A DNA stretch of 64,000 nucleotides from JBBDWR01 sp040902745. Its GTDB lineage: Bacteria; Actinomycetota; UBA4738; HRBIN12. The position numbers were made by a program, and so were the translations under genes. Positions 24,398 to 33,007 of this stretch are shown here, one piece after another. The stretch spans positions 84,837-148,836 of the forward strand of contig JBBDWR010000008.1 in the NCBI GenBank assembly GCA_040902745.1, in the 5' to 3' direction. Below the pieces are notes generated by a model. It was not told the DNA's origin, searched no databases, and saw nothing but the letters and a program-made list of their open reading frames with translations. Positions within the stretch are counted from its first letter, which is position 1; every line of letters begins with the position of its first letter.

Positions 24398-25791
24398 AGG
24401 AAACTCCTCCCAACGGCGCCCTCGAGCGCGTCGATGCCGTATAGCTTCAGGATCGTCGGACCGACATCGACGAGGTTCATCCCGTCGACCTTGCCGGTCG
24501 GCTGTCCCGGCAGGCCGCGCATCGCGAAGATGCCCGTGCGATCGTGGTTGGCCCCGTCGGGACCGGTGTCGTTCTCGTAGGTGTACAGGCTCGGGTTGCC
24601 GACCGATCCGACGGACCGCCATTCGAGGTCGCCGAAGTACACGATCAGATCGGGTGCGACGCCACGGACGTCCGGGTAGACATCCTGCGGCTTCATCACC
24701 CTGGTGCCGAGCGGTTGCCCGTCCGGGCCCGGCGCCGCCTCGAGCTTACGGATCAGCTCGTCGCGGACGTTCTCGTACTCGGTGGGCTCGATCGTCCCGT
24801 TGGGCTCGCGGCCCTTCACGTTGAGGAAGCACCGCCCGTAGTAGCCACCGTCTCCCCAGGCGATCGTCTTGGACCAGTCGATCGGCGCCTTCGAGATCGG
24901 TGTGGGCTCCGAGAGGGTCTCGCTGAGCGTGAGGTAGCCCTCCTGGATCAACCAGTCGTTGAAGCACAGGCCGCCCATCATCGGCGTCGCTCCGTGATCG
25001 CTCATCAGCATCGTGACGGCGTCGTCGGGGATCAGCTCCAGCAGGGTGCCGAGCTCGCGGTCGAGGAACCGGTAGTAGTCCTGGAACGCGGTCTCGTACT
25101 TGTTGCCCGCCTCGTACAGCGGGTGGCGCGGATCGTAGTACTGCCAGAACACGTGGTGCAGGCGGTCAGGAGCGATCTCGCAGAGCATGAAGAAGTCCCA
25201 CGGCTTGTTCTGGATCATCCGACGAGCGACCTTGATGCGTCGCTCCGTCATCGCGAACACCTCTTGCAGCGCGAAGTCCATCCCCTGCTGGCGGAAGTTC
25301 GGGATGTCGAAGATGTAGGGGTTGTCCGCTCCGAGTTCCTCGACGATCTCGACCTCCACCTCTTGCGGGTAGGCCCACGACTTCGCGGACGGCGGCGTCA
25401 AGAAGCAGCCGACGCGCCAGCCGGGAAACTCCTTGGGCGGCGGGAAGCTCGGCGGAACGCCGATCAGCATCGAGCGCTTGCCGGCATCACCGAGCTTGTC
25501 CCATACGGCCGGCTCCTTGATCGCGTCCGACGTCGCGATCGACAGACCGTCGTAGGTGTGGTCCTTGCGGTTGCGGAACCCGTAGATCCCGAGCTGGCCG
25601 GGGGTCTTGCCCGTCATCGCGCACGCCCACGCGGGGACCGTGATCGGCGGGGTGATGCTGGCGAGGTCGCCGTACATCCCGTCGTCCATCAGCTTGCGGA
25701 TATTGGGGATGTCATCGAGGAGGTCGCGGAACAGGAGCTGCGGGGTGCCGCAGTCGAGCCCGATCACGGCGACCCGAACGTCGTTCGTCAT
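24394..25791 (-). CDS. alkaline-phosphatase-superfamily phosphodiesterase/nucleotide pyrophosphatase
   Basis: A 465-residue enzyme of the type I phosphodiesterase/nucleotide pyrophosphatase family. The two-metal site is visible: Asp in VIGLDCG at the N-terminus, the nucleophile Thr/Ser region ITPPITVPAWACAMTGK, Asp and His in APDRLHH, MSDHGA, and the late His in GANHDRTG. No signal peptide is present, so it is cytosolic, unlike most phosphatases of this superfamily. It overlaps cysC by four bases; the pair could control PAP/PAPS or APS levels or act on a sulfated or nucleotide-linked substrate. The substrate is unknown. The ATG at 25791 is followed by the family start VAVIGLDCG. Confidence 0.85.
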   Translation of the reverse strand: MTNDVRVAVIGLDCGTPQLLFRDLLDDIPNIRKLMDDGMYGDLASITPPITVPAWACAMTGKTPGQLGIYGFRNRKDHTYDGLSIATSDAIKEPAVWDKLGDAGKRSMLIGVPPSFPPPKEFPGWRVGCFLTPPSAKSWAYPQEVEVEIVEELGADNPYIFDIPNFRQQGMDFALQEVFAMTERRIKVARRMIQNKPWDFFMLCEIAPDRLHHVFWQYYDPRHPLYEAGNKYETAFQDYYRFLDRELGTLLELIPDDAVTMLMSDHGATPMMGGLCFNDWLIQEGYLTLSETLSEPTPISKAPIDWSKTIAWGDGGYYGRCFLNVKGREPNGTIEPTEYENVRDELIRKLEAAPGPDGQPLGTRVMKPQDVYPDVRGVAPDLIVYFGDLEWRSVGSVGNPSLYTYENDTGPDGANHDRTGIFAMRGLPGQPTGKVDGMNLVDVGPTILKLYGIDALEGAVGRSFL

Positions 25792-25920
25792 GCATCCACC
25801 TCGTAGCTAGGAGTCATCACAGGACACGGGGCGGCGCGTGCGCGGGGAGTCGACTTCGCAGCACCCGGGGAACCGGCGCGTAGCCTACCAAAACCGCAGG
25901 TCGGGACCTGACCACGCAGG

Positions 25921-25926
25921 TAGGAT
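25921..25926 (+). promoter_or_regulatory. -10 box upstream of the gene at 25935
   Basis: TAGGAT, eight bases before the ATG at 25935; no Shine-Dalgarno. Likely a nearly leaderless start. Confidence 0.4.
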
Positions 25927-25934
25927 GCCCGCCG

Positions 25935-26348
25935 ATGAACGCCCTCAAGCGGGTCCTCTACTGGGAAGCGACCGTCCTCACGGCGGTGGGTCTGGTGCTC
26001 GTCGTCGCGCCGGGCGTCGTCTTCGTCGATCTGCTCGACCAGCCCCCTGCCCCCGATGGCGGTTGGATGCGGATCGCCGGCGTGGAAGCGATCGGCTTGG
26101 CGCTGGTCATGGTGCTTGTCGGGCAGTCCGTCCTGGATCGATGGTGGTGGTCGTGGGCGTTCGTGGTCGTTTTCGCGGGTGCGGCGACCGTGGCCGTCCT
26201 GACCGCCGTCGTCGGCCTTCCCGAAGGCGCGTCCTCGTCCTCCTGGTGGCTCCTTAGCGTCGTGTCCGCCGGCTTGGCGGCAGTCCTGCTCTGGGCGCTG
26301 GCGCGGGCGGGGATCGAACGACCACCGGACATCGAACCGGAGGAGTAG
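25935..26348 (+). CDS. four-helix membrane protein
   Basis: A 137-residue protein with four hydrophobic segments (about 8-30, 45-65, 70-92, 100-122) and a short acidic C-terminus ending in EPEE. Two Trp-rich stretches (DRWWWSWAF, SSWWLLS) lie at membrane borders. No catalytic motif is recognised and no signal peptide cleavage site is evident. It stands alone on the plus strand and converges with the amino-acid dehydrogenase gene, whose stop is five bases away. Function unknown. Confidence 0.7.
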   Translation: MNALKRVLYWEATVLTAVGLVLVVAPGVVFVDLLDQPPAPDGGWMRIAGVEAIGLALVMVLVGQSVLDRWWWSWAFVVVFAGAATVAVLTAVVGLPEGASSSSWWLLSVVSAGLAAVLLWALARAGIERPPDIEPEE

Positions 26349-26353
26349 GCGCG

Positions 26354-27394
26354 CTACACGAGGAGCGCAGCGACCAGGGATGCGGCGGCCTCGTCGGTCG
26401 TGCTCCCGTCTCGTTCCGATATGGCGAACACCTCTCGAACGGTGTCGCCGATCCGCTCGAGTCGAGCCGCGAGCACGCCCTCGCTCCATCCGAGCACCTC
26501 TCGCCCCGCGAGCGACAACACCCCGCCCGCGTTGACCACATAATCCGGCGCATAGAGCACGCCGCGCGCTCTCAGCCTTCCCGCAAGGTCGGGAGCGTCC
26601 AGCTGATTGTTCGCCGCTCCCGCGACGACCATGCACCGCAACGTCTCCACGGTTCGAGCGTCGAGGATCCCGCCCGTCGCGCACGGCGAAAACACGTCGC
26701 ATGGGGTCGACAACGCTTCCTCGGAAGCGACGACCTTCCCCCCGATGCGATCGGCGACGATGCCGGCACGATCGGCGCGGACGTCCGAGAGGAGCAGCTC
26801 TGCGCCCTCGGCGCCCAGGAGTTCGGCGAGGTGCTCTCCCACCGCCCCAACTCCCTGAACGAGCACCCGACGACCCGAGAGGTCGGGCGAACCGAGGGCG
26901 TGCTCGAGGCCCGCCCGGATCCCATGGAACACCCCGACCGCGGTTGCCGGCGCAGAGCTGCCGGAACCGCCGTTACCCAACGAACGGCCGAGGGTATGTG
27001 CGTTCCGCTCCGCGACGACGTCCATATCCTCGGGGGTCGTGTTCATGTCGCATGCGGTCACGTACGAACCGCCGAGTGAACACACCAGATCCCCGTACCG
27101 TTCCAACAACTTGCGGCGCTGCGCTCCCGACGGCAGGGAGGGCACGGCCAGTACCGCCTTCCCCCCGCCGAACGGCAGACCGGCCAGCGCGTTCTTGGCG
27201 GTCATCGCCGAGGACAAACGGAGCACGTCGTCGATCGCCCGCTCGAGGGAGTCGTAGACCTTCATCCGCGTTCCCCCCATCCCGGGGCCGAGCCGGGTGG
27301 AGTGGACACCGACGAGCAGCCATGCGCCGGTGGGCCGGTCGAAGCGCGCCGACAGATGCTCCCCGTCCCAGTCGCGCAGCAGATCCTCGATCAT
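26354..27394 (-). CDS. Leu/Val/Phe-type amino-acid dehydrogenase
   Basis: NAD-dependent oxidative deamination of a branched-chain or aromatic amino acid to the 2-oxo acid. The 346 residues match the short, octameric leucine-dehydrogenase type. The first catalytic Lys lies in the MGGTRMKVY region, the second in LPFGGGKAVL, and the catalytic Asp in ACDMNTTPEDM; the Rossmann motif is QGVGAVGEHLAE. Start is ATG at 27394, chosen because the family N-terminus begins there; 32 upstream codons are open but unlike it. Substrate preference among Leu, Val and Phe cannot be read from the sequence. Monocistronic, downstream of the groESL terminator. Confidence 0.88.
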   Translation of the reverse strand: MIEDLLRDWDGEHLSARFDRPTGAWLLVGVHSTRLGPGMGGTRMKVYDSLERAIDDVLRLSSAMTAKNALAGLPFGGGKAVLAVPSLPSGAQRRKLLERYGDLVCSLGGSYVTACDMNTTPEDMDVVAERNAHTLGRSLGNGGSGSSAPATAVGVFHGIRAGLEHALGSPDLSGRRVLVQGVGAVGEHLAELLGAEGAELLLSDVRADRAGIVADRIGGKVVASEEALSTPCDVFSPCATGGILDARTVETLRCMVVAGAANNQLDAPDLAGRLRARGVLYAPDYVVNAGGVLSLAGREVLGWSEGVLAARLERIGDTVREVFAISERDGSTTDEAAASLVAALLV

Positions 27395-27455
27395 CCGCTC
27401 AGCTTCCCGCGGCGGATCGTTCCTGTCGAGCCACACACTCGCCGGGCATGCGACA

Positions 27456-27485
27456 GAGGAAAGGGGCCGGTCGCCCGGCCCCCTT
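27456..27485 (-). terminator. rho-independent terminator of groES-groEL
   Basis: On the minus strand GGGGCCGG, loop GCGA, CCGGCCCC, followed by TTTCCTC. An 8-base perfect stem (27463-27470 with 27475-27482) with a short U-rich trail, about 30 bases past the groEL stop. The best-formed terminator in the window. Confidence 0.75.
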
Positions 27486-27513
27486 CGCACCTACCGCTGC
27501 GTCGCGTGGACGC

Positions 27514-29142
27514 TCAGTGCATGTGTCCGTGCCCGTCGCCGCCCGCTGCCGCTGCGGCCTCCTCGTCCTCGGGCTTCTCGACGACCGAGGCCTCGGTGGT
27601 GAGCACCAGGGCCGCGATCGATCCCGCGTTCTGCAGGGCCGAACGGGTGACCTTGGCCGGGTCGATGATGCCGACCTTGACCATGTCGACCCACTCGCCG
27701 GTCGCGGCGTTGAACCCCTGACCGCTGTCACCCTCGCTGCGGATGCGCCCGACGATCACGGCGCCTTCGTAGCCGGCGTTGTCCGCGATCACCCGTGCGG
27801 GCTCGGACAGGGCCGTCTTCACGATCTTCGCACCCGTGGCCTCGTCGCCTTCCAGGTCGAGCTTGTCGAGCACGGGCTCCACCCGAAGCAGCGTGACGCC
27901 GCCGCCGGGAACGATGCCCTCCTCGATCGCCGCACGCGTGGAGCGCAGGGCATCCTCGATCCGGTGCTTCTTCTCCTTGAGCTCGACCTCGGTCGCAGCT
28001 CCGACGCGAACGATCGCCACCCCGCCGGACAGCTTGGCGAGGCGCTCCTGGAGCTTCTCGCTGTCCCAGTCCGAGTCCGTGTTCTCGATCTCGCCTTTGA
28101 TCTGCGCGATCCGGCCCTTGACCTCGTCGTCGGTGCCGCCGCCCTCGACGATCGTGGTGTCGTCCTTCGTGACCACGATCTTGCGGGCGCGCCCGAGCAG
28201 CTCGAGGTCGGCGCTCTCCAACTTCAAGCCGACCTCCTCGGAGATCACCTGCGCGCCGGTGAGCGTCGCGATGTCCTGCAGCATCGCCTTGCGACGGTCG
28301 CCGAAGCCCGGGGCCTTGACGGCGGTCGCGTTGAACGTGCCGCGGATCTTGTTGACCACGAGCGTGGCGAGCGCCTCGCCCTCGATGTCCTCGGCGATGA
28401 TCACGAGCGGCTTGCCCGCCTGCATCACCTTCTCGAGCACCGGCAGCATCTCCTGCACGCTCGAGATCTTCTTGTTGACGATCAGGATGTACGGCTCGTC
28501 GAGGACGGCCTCCATGCGCTCCTGGTCGGTGACGAAATACGGCGAGATGTAGCCCTTGTCGAACTGCATGCCCTCGACGAACTCGAGCTCCATGCCGAAC
28601 GTGTTGGACTCCTCGACCGTGACCACACCGTCCTTGCCGACCTTGTCGAGCGCCTCGGCCAATACCTCGCCGACCTCTTCGCTCGCGGCCGAGATCGCAC
28701 CGATGTTCGCGATCTCGTCGCGGCCCTCGACCTCCTTGGCCTGCTGCTTGATCGCCTCGACAGCAGCCACGACGGCCTTCTCGATGCCCCGCTTGAGGGC
28801 CATCGGGTTGGCACCCGCAGCGACGTTGCGCATCCCGGCGTGCACCATCGCACGCGCGAGCACGGTTGCGGTCGTCGTGCCGTCACCGGCGACGTCGTCC
28901 GTCTTCGTGGCGACTTCCTTGGCGAGCTGGGCACCCATGTTCTCCCACGGGTCCTCGAGCTCGATCTCCTTGGCGATCGTGACGCCGTCGTTCGTGATCG
29001 TGGGGGGACCCCACTTCTTGTCGAGGACGACGTTGTGACCCTTGGGTCCCAGCGTGATTGCGACCGCGTCGGCGAGCTTGTTGACCCCCGCCTCGAGCGT
29101 GCGCCGGGAATCCTCGCTGAACTTCAGAAGCTTGGCTGCCAT
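27514..29142 (-). CDS. groEL: chaperonin GroEL (60 kDa)
   Basis: ATP-driven folding cage, 542 residues. The N-terminus AKLLKFSEDSRRTLEAGVNKLADAV (seen as KLLKFSEDSRR), the nucleotide loop GDGTTTATVLA with Asp, and GPKGHNVVLDKKWG are canonical. The C-terminus ends in GGDGHGHMH, a His-containing tail like that of actinobacterial GroEL1, rather than the GGM repeats of the housekeeping GroEL2 type. It is directly downstream of groES in one CIRCE-controlled operon. Actinobacteria often have a second groEL elsewhere, which would need to be looked for outside this window. Confidence 0.97.
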   Translation of the reverse strand: MAAKLLKFSEDSRRTLEAGVNKLADAVAITLGPKGHNVVLDKKWGPPTITNDGVTIAKEIELEDPWENMGAQLAKEVATKTDDVAGDGTTTATVLARAMVHAGMRNVAAGANPMALKRGIEKAVVAAVEAIKQQAKEVEGRDEIANIGAISAASEEVGEVLAEALDKVGKDGVVTVEESNTFGMELEFVEGMQFDKGYISPYFVTDQERMEAVLDEPYILIVNKKISSVQEMLPVLEKVMQAGKPLVIIAEDIEGEALATLVVNKIRGTFNATAVKAPGFGDRRKAMLQDIATLTGAQVISEEVGLKLESADLELLGRARKIVVTKDDTTIVEGGGTDDEVKGRIAQIKGEIENTDSDWDSEKLQERLAKLSGGVAIVRVGAATEVELKEKKHRIEDALRSTRAAIEEGIVPGGGVTLLRVEPVLDKLDLEGDEATGAKIVKTALSEPARVIADNAGYEGAVIVGRIRSEGDSGQGFNAATGEWVDMVKVGIIDPAKVTRSALQNAGSIAALVLTTEASVVEKPEDEEAAAAAGGDGHGHMH

Positions 29143-29163
29143 GCGGTGGCTCCTTTTCGGTTG

Positions 29164-29457
29164 CTAGTTAAGGATCGCGAGGACGTCGCGCGCGGACAGG
29201 ATCAAGTAGTCCTCGCCTTCGACCTTGACCTCGGTGCCGCCGTACTTCGAGTAGATGACCTTGTCGCCCACGGACACATCGAGCGGTACGCGGGTTCCGT
29301 CCTCGAATCGGCCCGGGCCCACAGCCACGACCGCGCCCTCCTGGGGCTTTTCCTTGGCCGTGTCGGGGATCACGATGCCGCTGACCGTGGTCTCCTCGCC
29401 CTCACCGGGCTTGACGACGATCCGGTCCTCGAGGGGCTTGAGGTTGAAGTCCGCCAT
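29164..29457 (-). CDS. groES: co-chaperonin GroES (10 kDa)
   Basis: Heptameric lid of the GroEL cage, 97 residues. Visible marks are KPLEDRIVVKP at the N-terminus, the mobile loop ETTVSGIVIPD that contacts GroEL, and KVIYSKYGGTEVK in the core. The ATG at 29457 follows GGAGGC. It is the first gene of the groES-groEL operon, 21 bases before groEL. Confidence 0.97.
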   Translation of the reverse strand: MADFNLKPLEDRIVVKPGEGEETTVSGIVIPDTAKEKPQEGAVVAVGPGRFEDGTRVPLDVSVGDKVIYSKYGGTEVKVEGEDYLILSARDVLAILN

Positions 29458-29494
29458 TGGTGCCTCCTTGCAGGTCTTCTCGGCGGCGAGGCCG

Positions 29495-29521
29495 TTAGCA
29501 CTCGCCTTGGTTGAGTGCTAA
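29495..29521 (-). promoter_or_regulatory. CIRCE element (HrcA operator) upstream of groES
   Basis: TTAGCACTC, nine bases, GAGTGCTAA: a perfect match to the CIRCE inverted repeat bound by the heat-shock repressor HrcA. It begins one base downstream of the groES -10 box, where a bound repressor blocks transcription. hrcA is not in this window. Confidence 0.95.
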
Positions 29522-29522
29522 C

Positions 29523-29551
29523 AGGATAGCCACCAGAGTGCCAAGGGTCAA
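29523..29551 (-). promoter_or_regulatory. housekeeping promoter of groES-groEL
   Basis: On the minus strand -35 TTGACC (29546-29551), 17 bases, -10 TATCCT (29523-29528). Both boxes and the spacing fit the main sigma factor. The CIRCE element follows at once. Confidence 0.8.
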
Positions 29552-29571
29552 CGCGAGCTCGGGGCGCTCCC

Positions 29572-30942
29572 CTACTCGGCCGCCACGAGGCGGACGAGCT
29601 GCCAGCGGGCGATCCGAAGCCCGACGATCTCGCCGTCCGTGCCGCGCCGGAACGCGCACGGCTCGCCCGCCTCGGAGCCGTCGCGGATCACGAACGTGAG
29701 TGGATCGTCCGTCGGGTCGAGCGCGTGGACGTCGCTTGGGCTCCAGACGATCTCGAGCTGCCCCTCCCGCCATTGGACACGCGCAGGCTCGCTGAGGTCC
29801 TGCCAAGCGTAGAGCCCGAGCAGCTCCCGGTACGGGTCCGGCGGCGCGACGGGCAATCCTGGCTCGCACGCTCGGTGAGGGCCGGACTCCTCGATCGCGG
29901 CCTGCAGTAGTTCCACAGCGAGCGAGCCGGCAGGACCTTCGCCGTTGGCCAGGACGATCGCGGCCAGACGTGCACCGGGGTGGAACACGAGCCGGCTCTT
30001 GAAGCCGAAAGTCCCGCCCGTGTGACCCACGACGATGCCGGAGGGCGTCCGGGTGCAGTACCACGCGAGACCTTGCGCCTCCGTCCAGCCCTCGTCCACC
30101 AAGCGGCGGGGCCGGTGCATCTCGGCGAGCGAAGGACCGGCGAGCACCTGGGCGCCTCCGCGTTCGGACCCGCCCGTTCGGAACTGCAGCGAAGCCCACG
30201 GGGCCAGACCGGCGACGCTCGCCAGCAGCCCACCTTCTGCATCGGTCCCCTTCATGCGGGCCGGAGCGACCGGGGGCGTGTCGGAGAACGTCCGCGGGTA
30301 GTGCCCGCTCGCGAGCCGGTCGGCCGATCCGACCTCCCCTTCGAACCCCGCGTCGTACATCCCCAGTGGTTCCAACAGTTCCCGGCGCACGTACGCCCGG
30401 TAGGAGACCCCGGTCACGCGAGCGATCACCTCGCCGAGGAGCTGGTAGCCGAGGTTGGAGTACTTCGCGCGGGCGTCCGGAGCCACGACGAGCTCGACCC
30501 GGCCGAGCTCGTCCACGATCTGATCGGTCGTCGGGAACGTCGATGCCGTCCAGTCGAGCCCGGGCGCCTCCCGAGGGAGCCCCGCCTCGTGCGTCAGCAA
30601 GCGCCGGAGGGTCACGCTTTCGATCGGTCCCCAGGGATTGCGCACCGCCGCGAACTCGGGCACGTGCGCGACGAGCGGGTCGTCGAGGTGCAGACCTCCC
30701 TCGTCGCGCAGCTGCACGATCGCCGTTGCCGTGAGGGTCTTGGTGATCGAACCGATCCGGAACGCCGTGCGCTCATCGACCGCCGTGCCCCGCTCCAGCT
30801 CCGCGAATCCGCGGCCGATCGACCAGACGGTCTCGTCGCCGGCGACGACGCAGGCGGCGACGCCGGGAACGCGATGTACGTCGACGTGCCTACCCACGAT
30901 CGCAGATAGACGGCGATCGAGCGCCCCCGGCTCGCCGGTCAC
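29572..30942 (-). CDS. beta-lactamase-family serine hydrolase
   Basis: A 456-residue protein of the class C beta-lactamase/DD-peptidase/esterase fold. Active-site motifs: SITK (nucleophile Ser and Lys, in FRIGSITKTLTA), YSN (in AKYSNLGYQ) and HTGG near residue 305. About 100 extra C-terminal residues form a beta-rich domain often seen in this family. No signal peptide is seen, so it is likely cytosolic and more likely a peptidase or esterase than a resistance enzyme. The GTG at 30942 follows AAGGGGGT and lies two bases after the epimerase stop, so the two form an operon. Confidence 0.87.
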   Translation of the reverse strand: MTGEPGALDRRLSAIVGRHVDVHRVPGVAACVVAGDETVWSIGRGFAELERGTAVDERTAFRIGSITKTLTATAIVQLRDEGGLHLDDPLVAHVPEFAAVRNPWGPIESVTLRRLLTHEAGLPREAPGLDWTASTFPTTDQIVDELGRVELVVAPDARAKYSNLGYQLLGEVIARVTGVSYRAYVRRELLEPLGMYDAGFEGEVGSADRLASGHYPRTFSDTPPVAPARMKGTDAEGGLLASVAGLAPWASLQFRTGGSERGGAQVLAGPSLAEMHRPRRLVDEGWTEAQGLAWYCTRTPSGIVVGHTGGTFGFKSRLVFHPGARLAAIVLANGEGPAGSLAVELLQAAIEESGPHRACEPGLPVAPPDPYRELLGLYAWQDLSEPARVQWREGQLEIVWSPSDVHALDPTDDPLTFVIRDGSEAGEPCAFRRGTDGEIVGLRIARWQLVRLVAAE

Positions 30943-30944
30943 GG

Positions 30945-31889
30945 TCAGACCCCCTTCAGGTAGGCGACCGTCTCCCCGAGGCCGTCTTCGAGATGGGTCC
31001 AGGGGCGCCAACCGAGCGCCTGGGACGCGAGGGCGTTGTCGAGTGCTACGCGGCGGATCTCCCCGGGCGGTGGGGGGCCTTGCTGGGGCATCGTGGAGAC
31101 GCCGACGATGTCGGCGAGCATCCGATACAGATGGTTCACCGTGGTCTCCAGCGCGGTTCCGATGTTCACGAGCTTGCCGGGGGCTCGCTCCATCGCGAGC
31201 GCAAAGGCGTGCACCGTGTCGTCGATGAACACGTAGTCTCGGGTCTGGTTACCGTCTCCGAACACCGTTGGGGTCTCACCGCCCAACAGCTTCGAGGCGA
31301 AGATCGCGACCACCCCGGCCTCTCCGAGGGGGTCCTGCCGGGGTCCGTAGACGTTGCCGAGCGCCAGGGCAGTGTGCTCGAGCCCTCGGTAGCGCTGGTA
31401 GTAGGAGAGGTAGTCGAGCGCCACCTTCTTGCTCACGCCGTACGGCGAACTCGGACGCGAGCCCTGGGCGGCGCTCTCCTTGACCGGGATCCGTCGCGGG
31501 TCGCCGTAGAGGGTGCCGCCGCTCGCGGCGTAGATCACTTTCTTGACGCCGACCTTGACGCTGCACTCCAGCACGTTGAGCAGACCCATCACGTTGATCT
31601 GTGCGTCGGTCACGGGATCGGTCAGCGACGGCCGCACCCCGGACTGCGCCGCGAGGTGCATCACGTAGTCGGGGCGATGGCGTTCGAACATCGGCAGCAG
31701 TCCCTCGGCGCGCACGTCCATGTTGAAGAACGTGAACTCCTTGCCGTAGCCGCGCGCTTCGCCGAGGTTCGCGATCCGGCCCGTGGTGAGGTCGTCCACC
31801 GCGATCACGCGGTGGCCTTCGGCGAGGAGTCGATCGGACAGGTGCGAGCCGATGAACCCCGCGCCGCCGGTCACGAGGATCGTGGTCAC
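30945..31889 (-). CDS. NAD-dependent sugar epimerase/dehydratase (UDP-glucose 4-epimerase-like)
   Basis: A 314-residue extended short-chain dehydrogenase. NAD binding by GGAGFIGSHL (residues 8-17); catalytic Tyr and Lys in SPYGVSKK, with Ser/Thr in AASGGTLYG. The RDYVFIDDTVHAF and GNVYGPRQ stretches are those of nucleotide-sugar 4-epimerases and 4,6-dehydratases. No glycosyltransferase cluster is adjacent, so the sugar is unknown; an epimerase for UDP-Glc/Gal or UDP-GlcA is the best guess. The GTG at 31889 is preceded by a CAGGAT box six bases upstream, giving a leaderless start. Confidence 0.88.
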   Translation of the reverse strand: MTTILVTGGAGFIGSHLSDRLLAEGHRVIAVDDLTTGRIANLGEARGYGKEFTFFNMDVRAEGLLPMFERHRPDYVMHLAAQSGVRPSLTDPVTDAQINVMGLLNVLECSVKVGVKKVIYAASGGTLYGDPRRIPVKESAAQGSRPSSPYGVSKKVALDYLSYYQRYRGLEHTALALGNVYGPRQDPLGEAGVVAIFASKLLGGETPTVFGDGNQTRDYVFIDDTVHAFALAMERAPGKLVNIGTALETTVNHLYRMLADIVGVSTMPQQGPPPPGEIRRVALDNALASQALGWRPWTHLEDGLGETVAYLKGV

Positions 31890-31895
31890 GGACCT

Positions 31896-31901
31896 ATCCT
31901 G
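31896..31901 (-). promoter_or_regulatory. -10 box, leaderless start of the epimerase gene
   Basis: CAGGAT on the minus strand followed by six bases (AGGTCC) and the GTG at 31889. The first base departs from TAnnnT, but the A and the last T are present. Confidence 0.4.
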
Positions 31902-31953
31902 GCTAAAGCGAGGCGCCGTGTCACGCAGCGCGTTCCGCCGGGCACCCCGACGG

Positions 31954-32955
31954 TCACGAGGCGAGCCTCAGGTTGGGGTCGGCGCCCACGTCGAGGGCTG
32001 TGCGATCGCCGCGAGCCAGCAGGTCGGCTCCGGCGCACGCGATCATCGCGGCGTTGTCGGTGCACAGATCGATCGGCGGGAACAACACCCGGAGACCGGC
32101 TGCGGCACCGCCGGAGAGCATCCGCTCTCGCAGGCGGGTGTTCGCGACCACACCCCCGCCGAGCAGGATCGTGGCAACGCCGCGATCGGTCGCAGCCCGA
32201 ACCGTCTTGTCGACCTGGACGTCGACGATCGCCTCCTGGAAGGACGCAGCGAGATCCGCCGGGTCGATCGCGCGCCCCGCGGCCTGTTCGGTCTTGACGT
32301 GACGCAGTACAGCCGTCTTGAGCCCCGACATCGAGAAGTCGAGCGAATCGGCCATGGCGCGTGGGAACCGCACCGCGTTCGGGTCGCCCGCTCGTGCCAG
32401 TTCGTCGATCGCCGGCCCCCCGGGGAAGCCCAGCCCCAGCAGACGCGCGACCTTGTCGAACGCTTCGCCGGCGGCGTCGTCCACCGTCTGACCGAGCACC
32501 TCGTAGCGGTGCGACGACGACATGTGAACGATCATCGTGTGGCCCCCCGAGACGATCAACGCGACGTACGGCGGCTCGGGCGACCCGTGCGCCAGGAAGT
32601 TCGCCCACACGTGCCCCTCCAGGTGGTTCACGCCGATCAGCGGCAGCCGGGTCGCGATCGCGATCGACTTCGCCGCCGCGATCCCGACGAGGAGGGCACC
32701 GACGAGTCCCGGGCCGACGGTCACGGCCACGCCGTCGAGGTCCTCGAAACTGACTCCGGCCTCGACAAGTGCTTGCTCGGTGAGCGGCGTCAACGCCTCG
32801 ACGTGTGCACGCGACGCGAGTTCTGGCACGACTCCGCCGAACCGTCGGTGCAGATCCACCTGGCTCGCGATCAGGTTCGACCGCACCGTGAAGGTGTCCT
32901 CGACGACCGCCACCGCGGTCTCGTCGCACGAGCTTTCGATACCGAGCGTCAGCAC
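31954..32955 (-). CDS. tsaD: tRNA N6-adenosine threonylcarbamoyltransferase
   Basis: Transfers the threonylcarbamoyl group to A37 of ANN-decoding tRNAs, with TsaB and TsaE encoded just upstream. The 333 residues have the ASKHA start LTLGIESSCDETAVAV, the iron-binding HLEGHVW motif, SGGHTMIV and the late GGGVVANTRLRERM. ATG at 32955. The tsaE-tsaB-rimI-tsaD order is the usual one; it is the last gene of this run, 52 bases after rimI. Confidence 0.96.
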   Translation of the reverse strand: MLTLGIESSCDETAVAVVEDTFTVRSNLIASQVDLHRRFGGVVPELASRAHVEALTPLTEQALVEAGVSFEDLDGVAVTVGPGLVGALLVGIAAAKSIAIATRLPLIGVNHLEGHVWANFLAHGSPEPPYVALIVSGGHTMIVHMSSSHRYEVLGQTVDDAAGEAFDKVARLLGLGFPGGPAIDELARAGDPNAVRFPRAMADSLDFSMSGLKTAVLRHVKTEQAAGRAIDPADLAASFQEAIVDVQVDKTVRAATDRGVATILLGGGVVANTRLRERMLSGGAAAGLRVLFPPIDLCTDNAAMIACAGADLLARGDRTALDVGADPNLRLAS

Positions 32956-33007
32956 GCGCGCGGCGTCTCATGTCCGGCCGCCGCCGGCCGGAGCCCTCGC
33001 TCGCGCC

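Noticed and set aside
29572..30942. Antibiotic-resistance beta-lactamase
   Set aside because: SxxK, YxN and HTG motifs are shared by peptidases and esterases; no signal peptide and housekeeping context.
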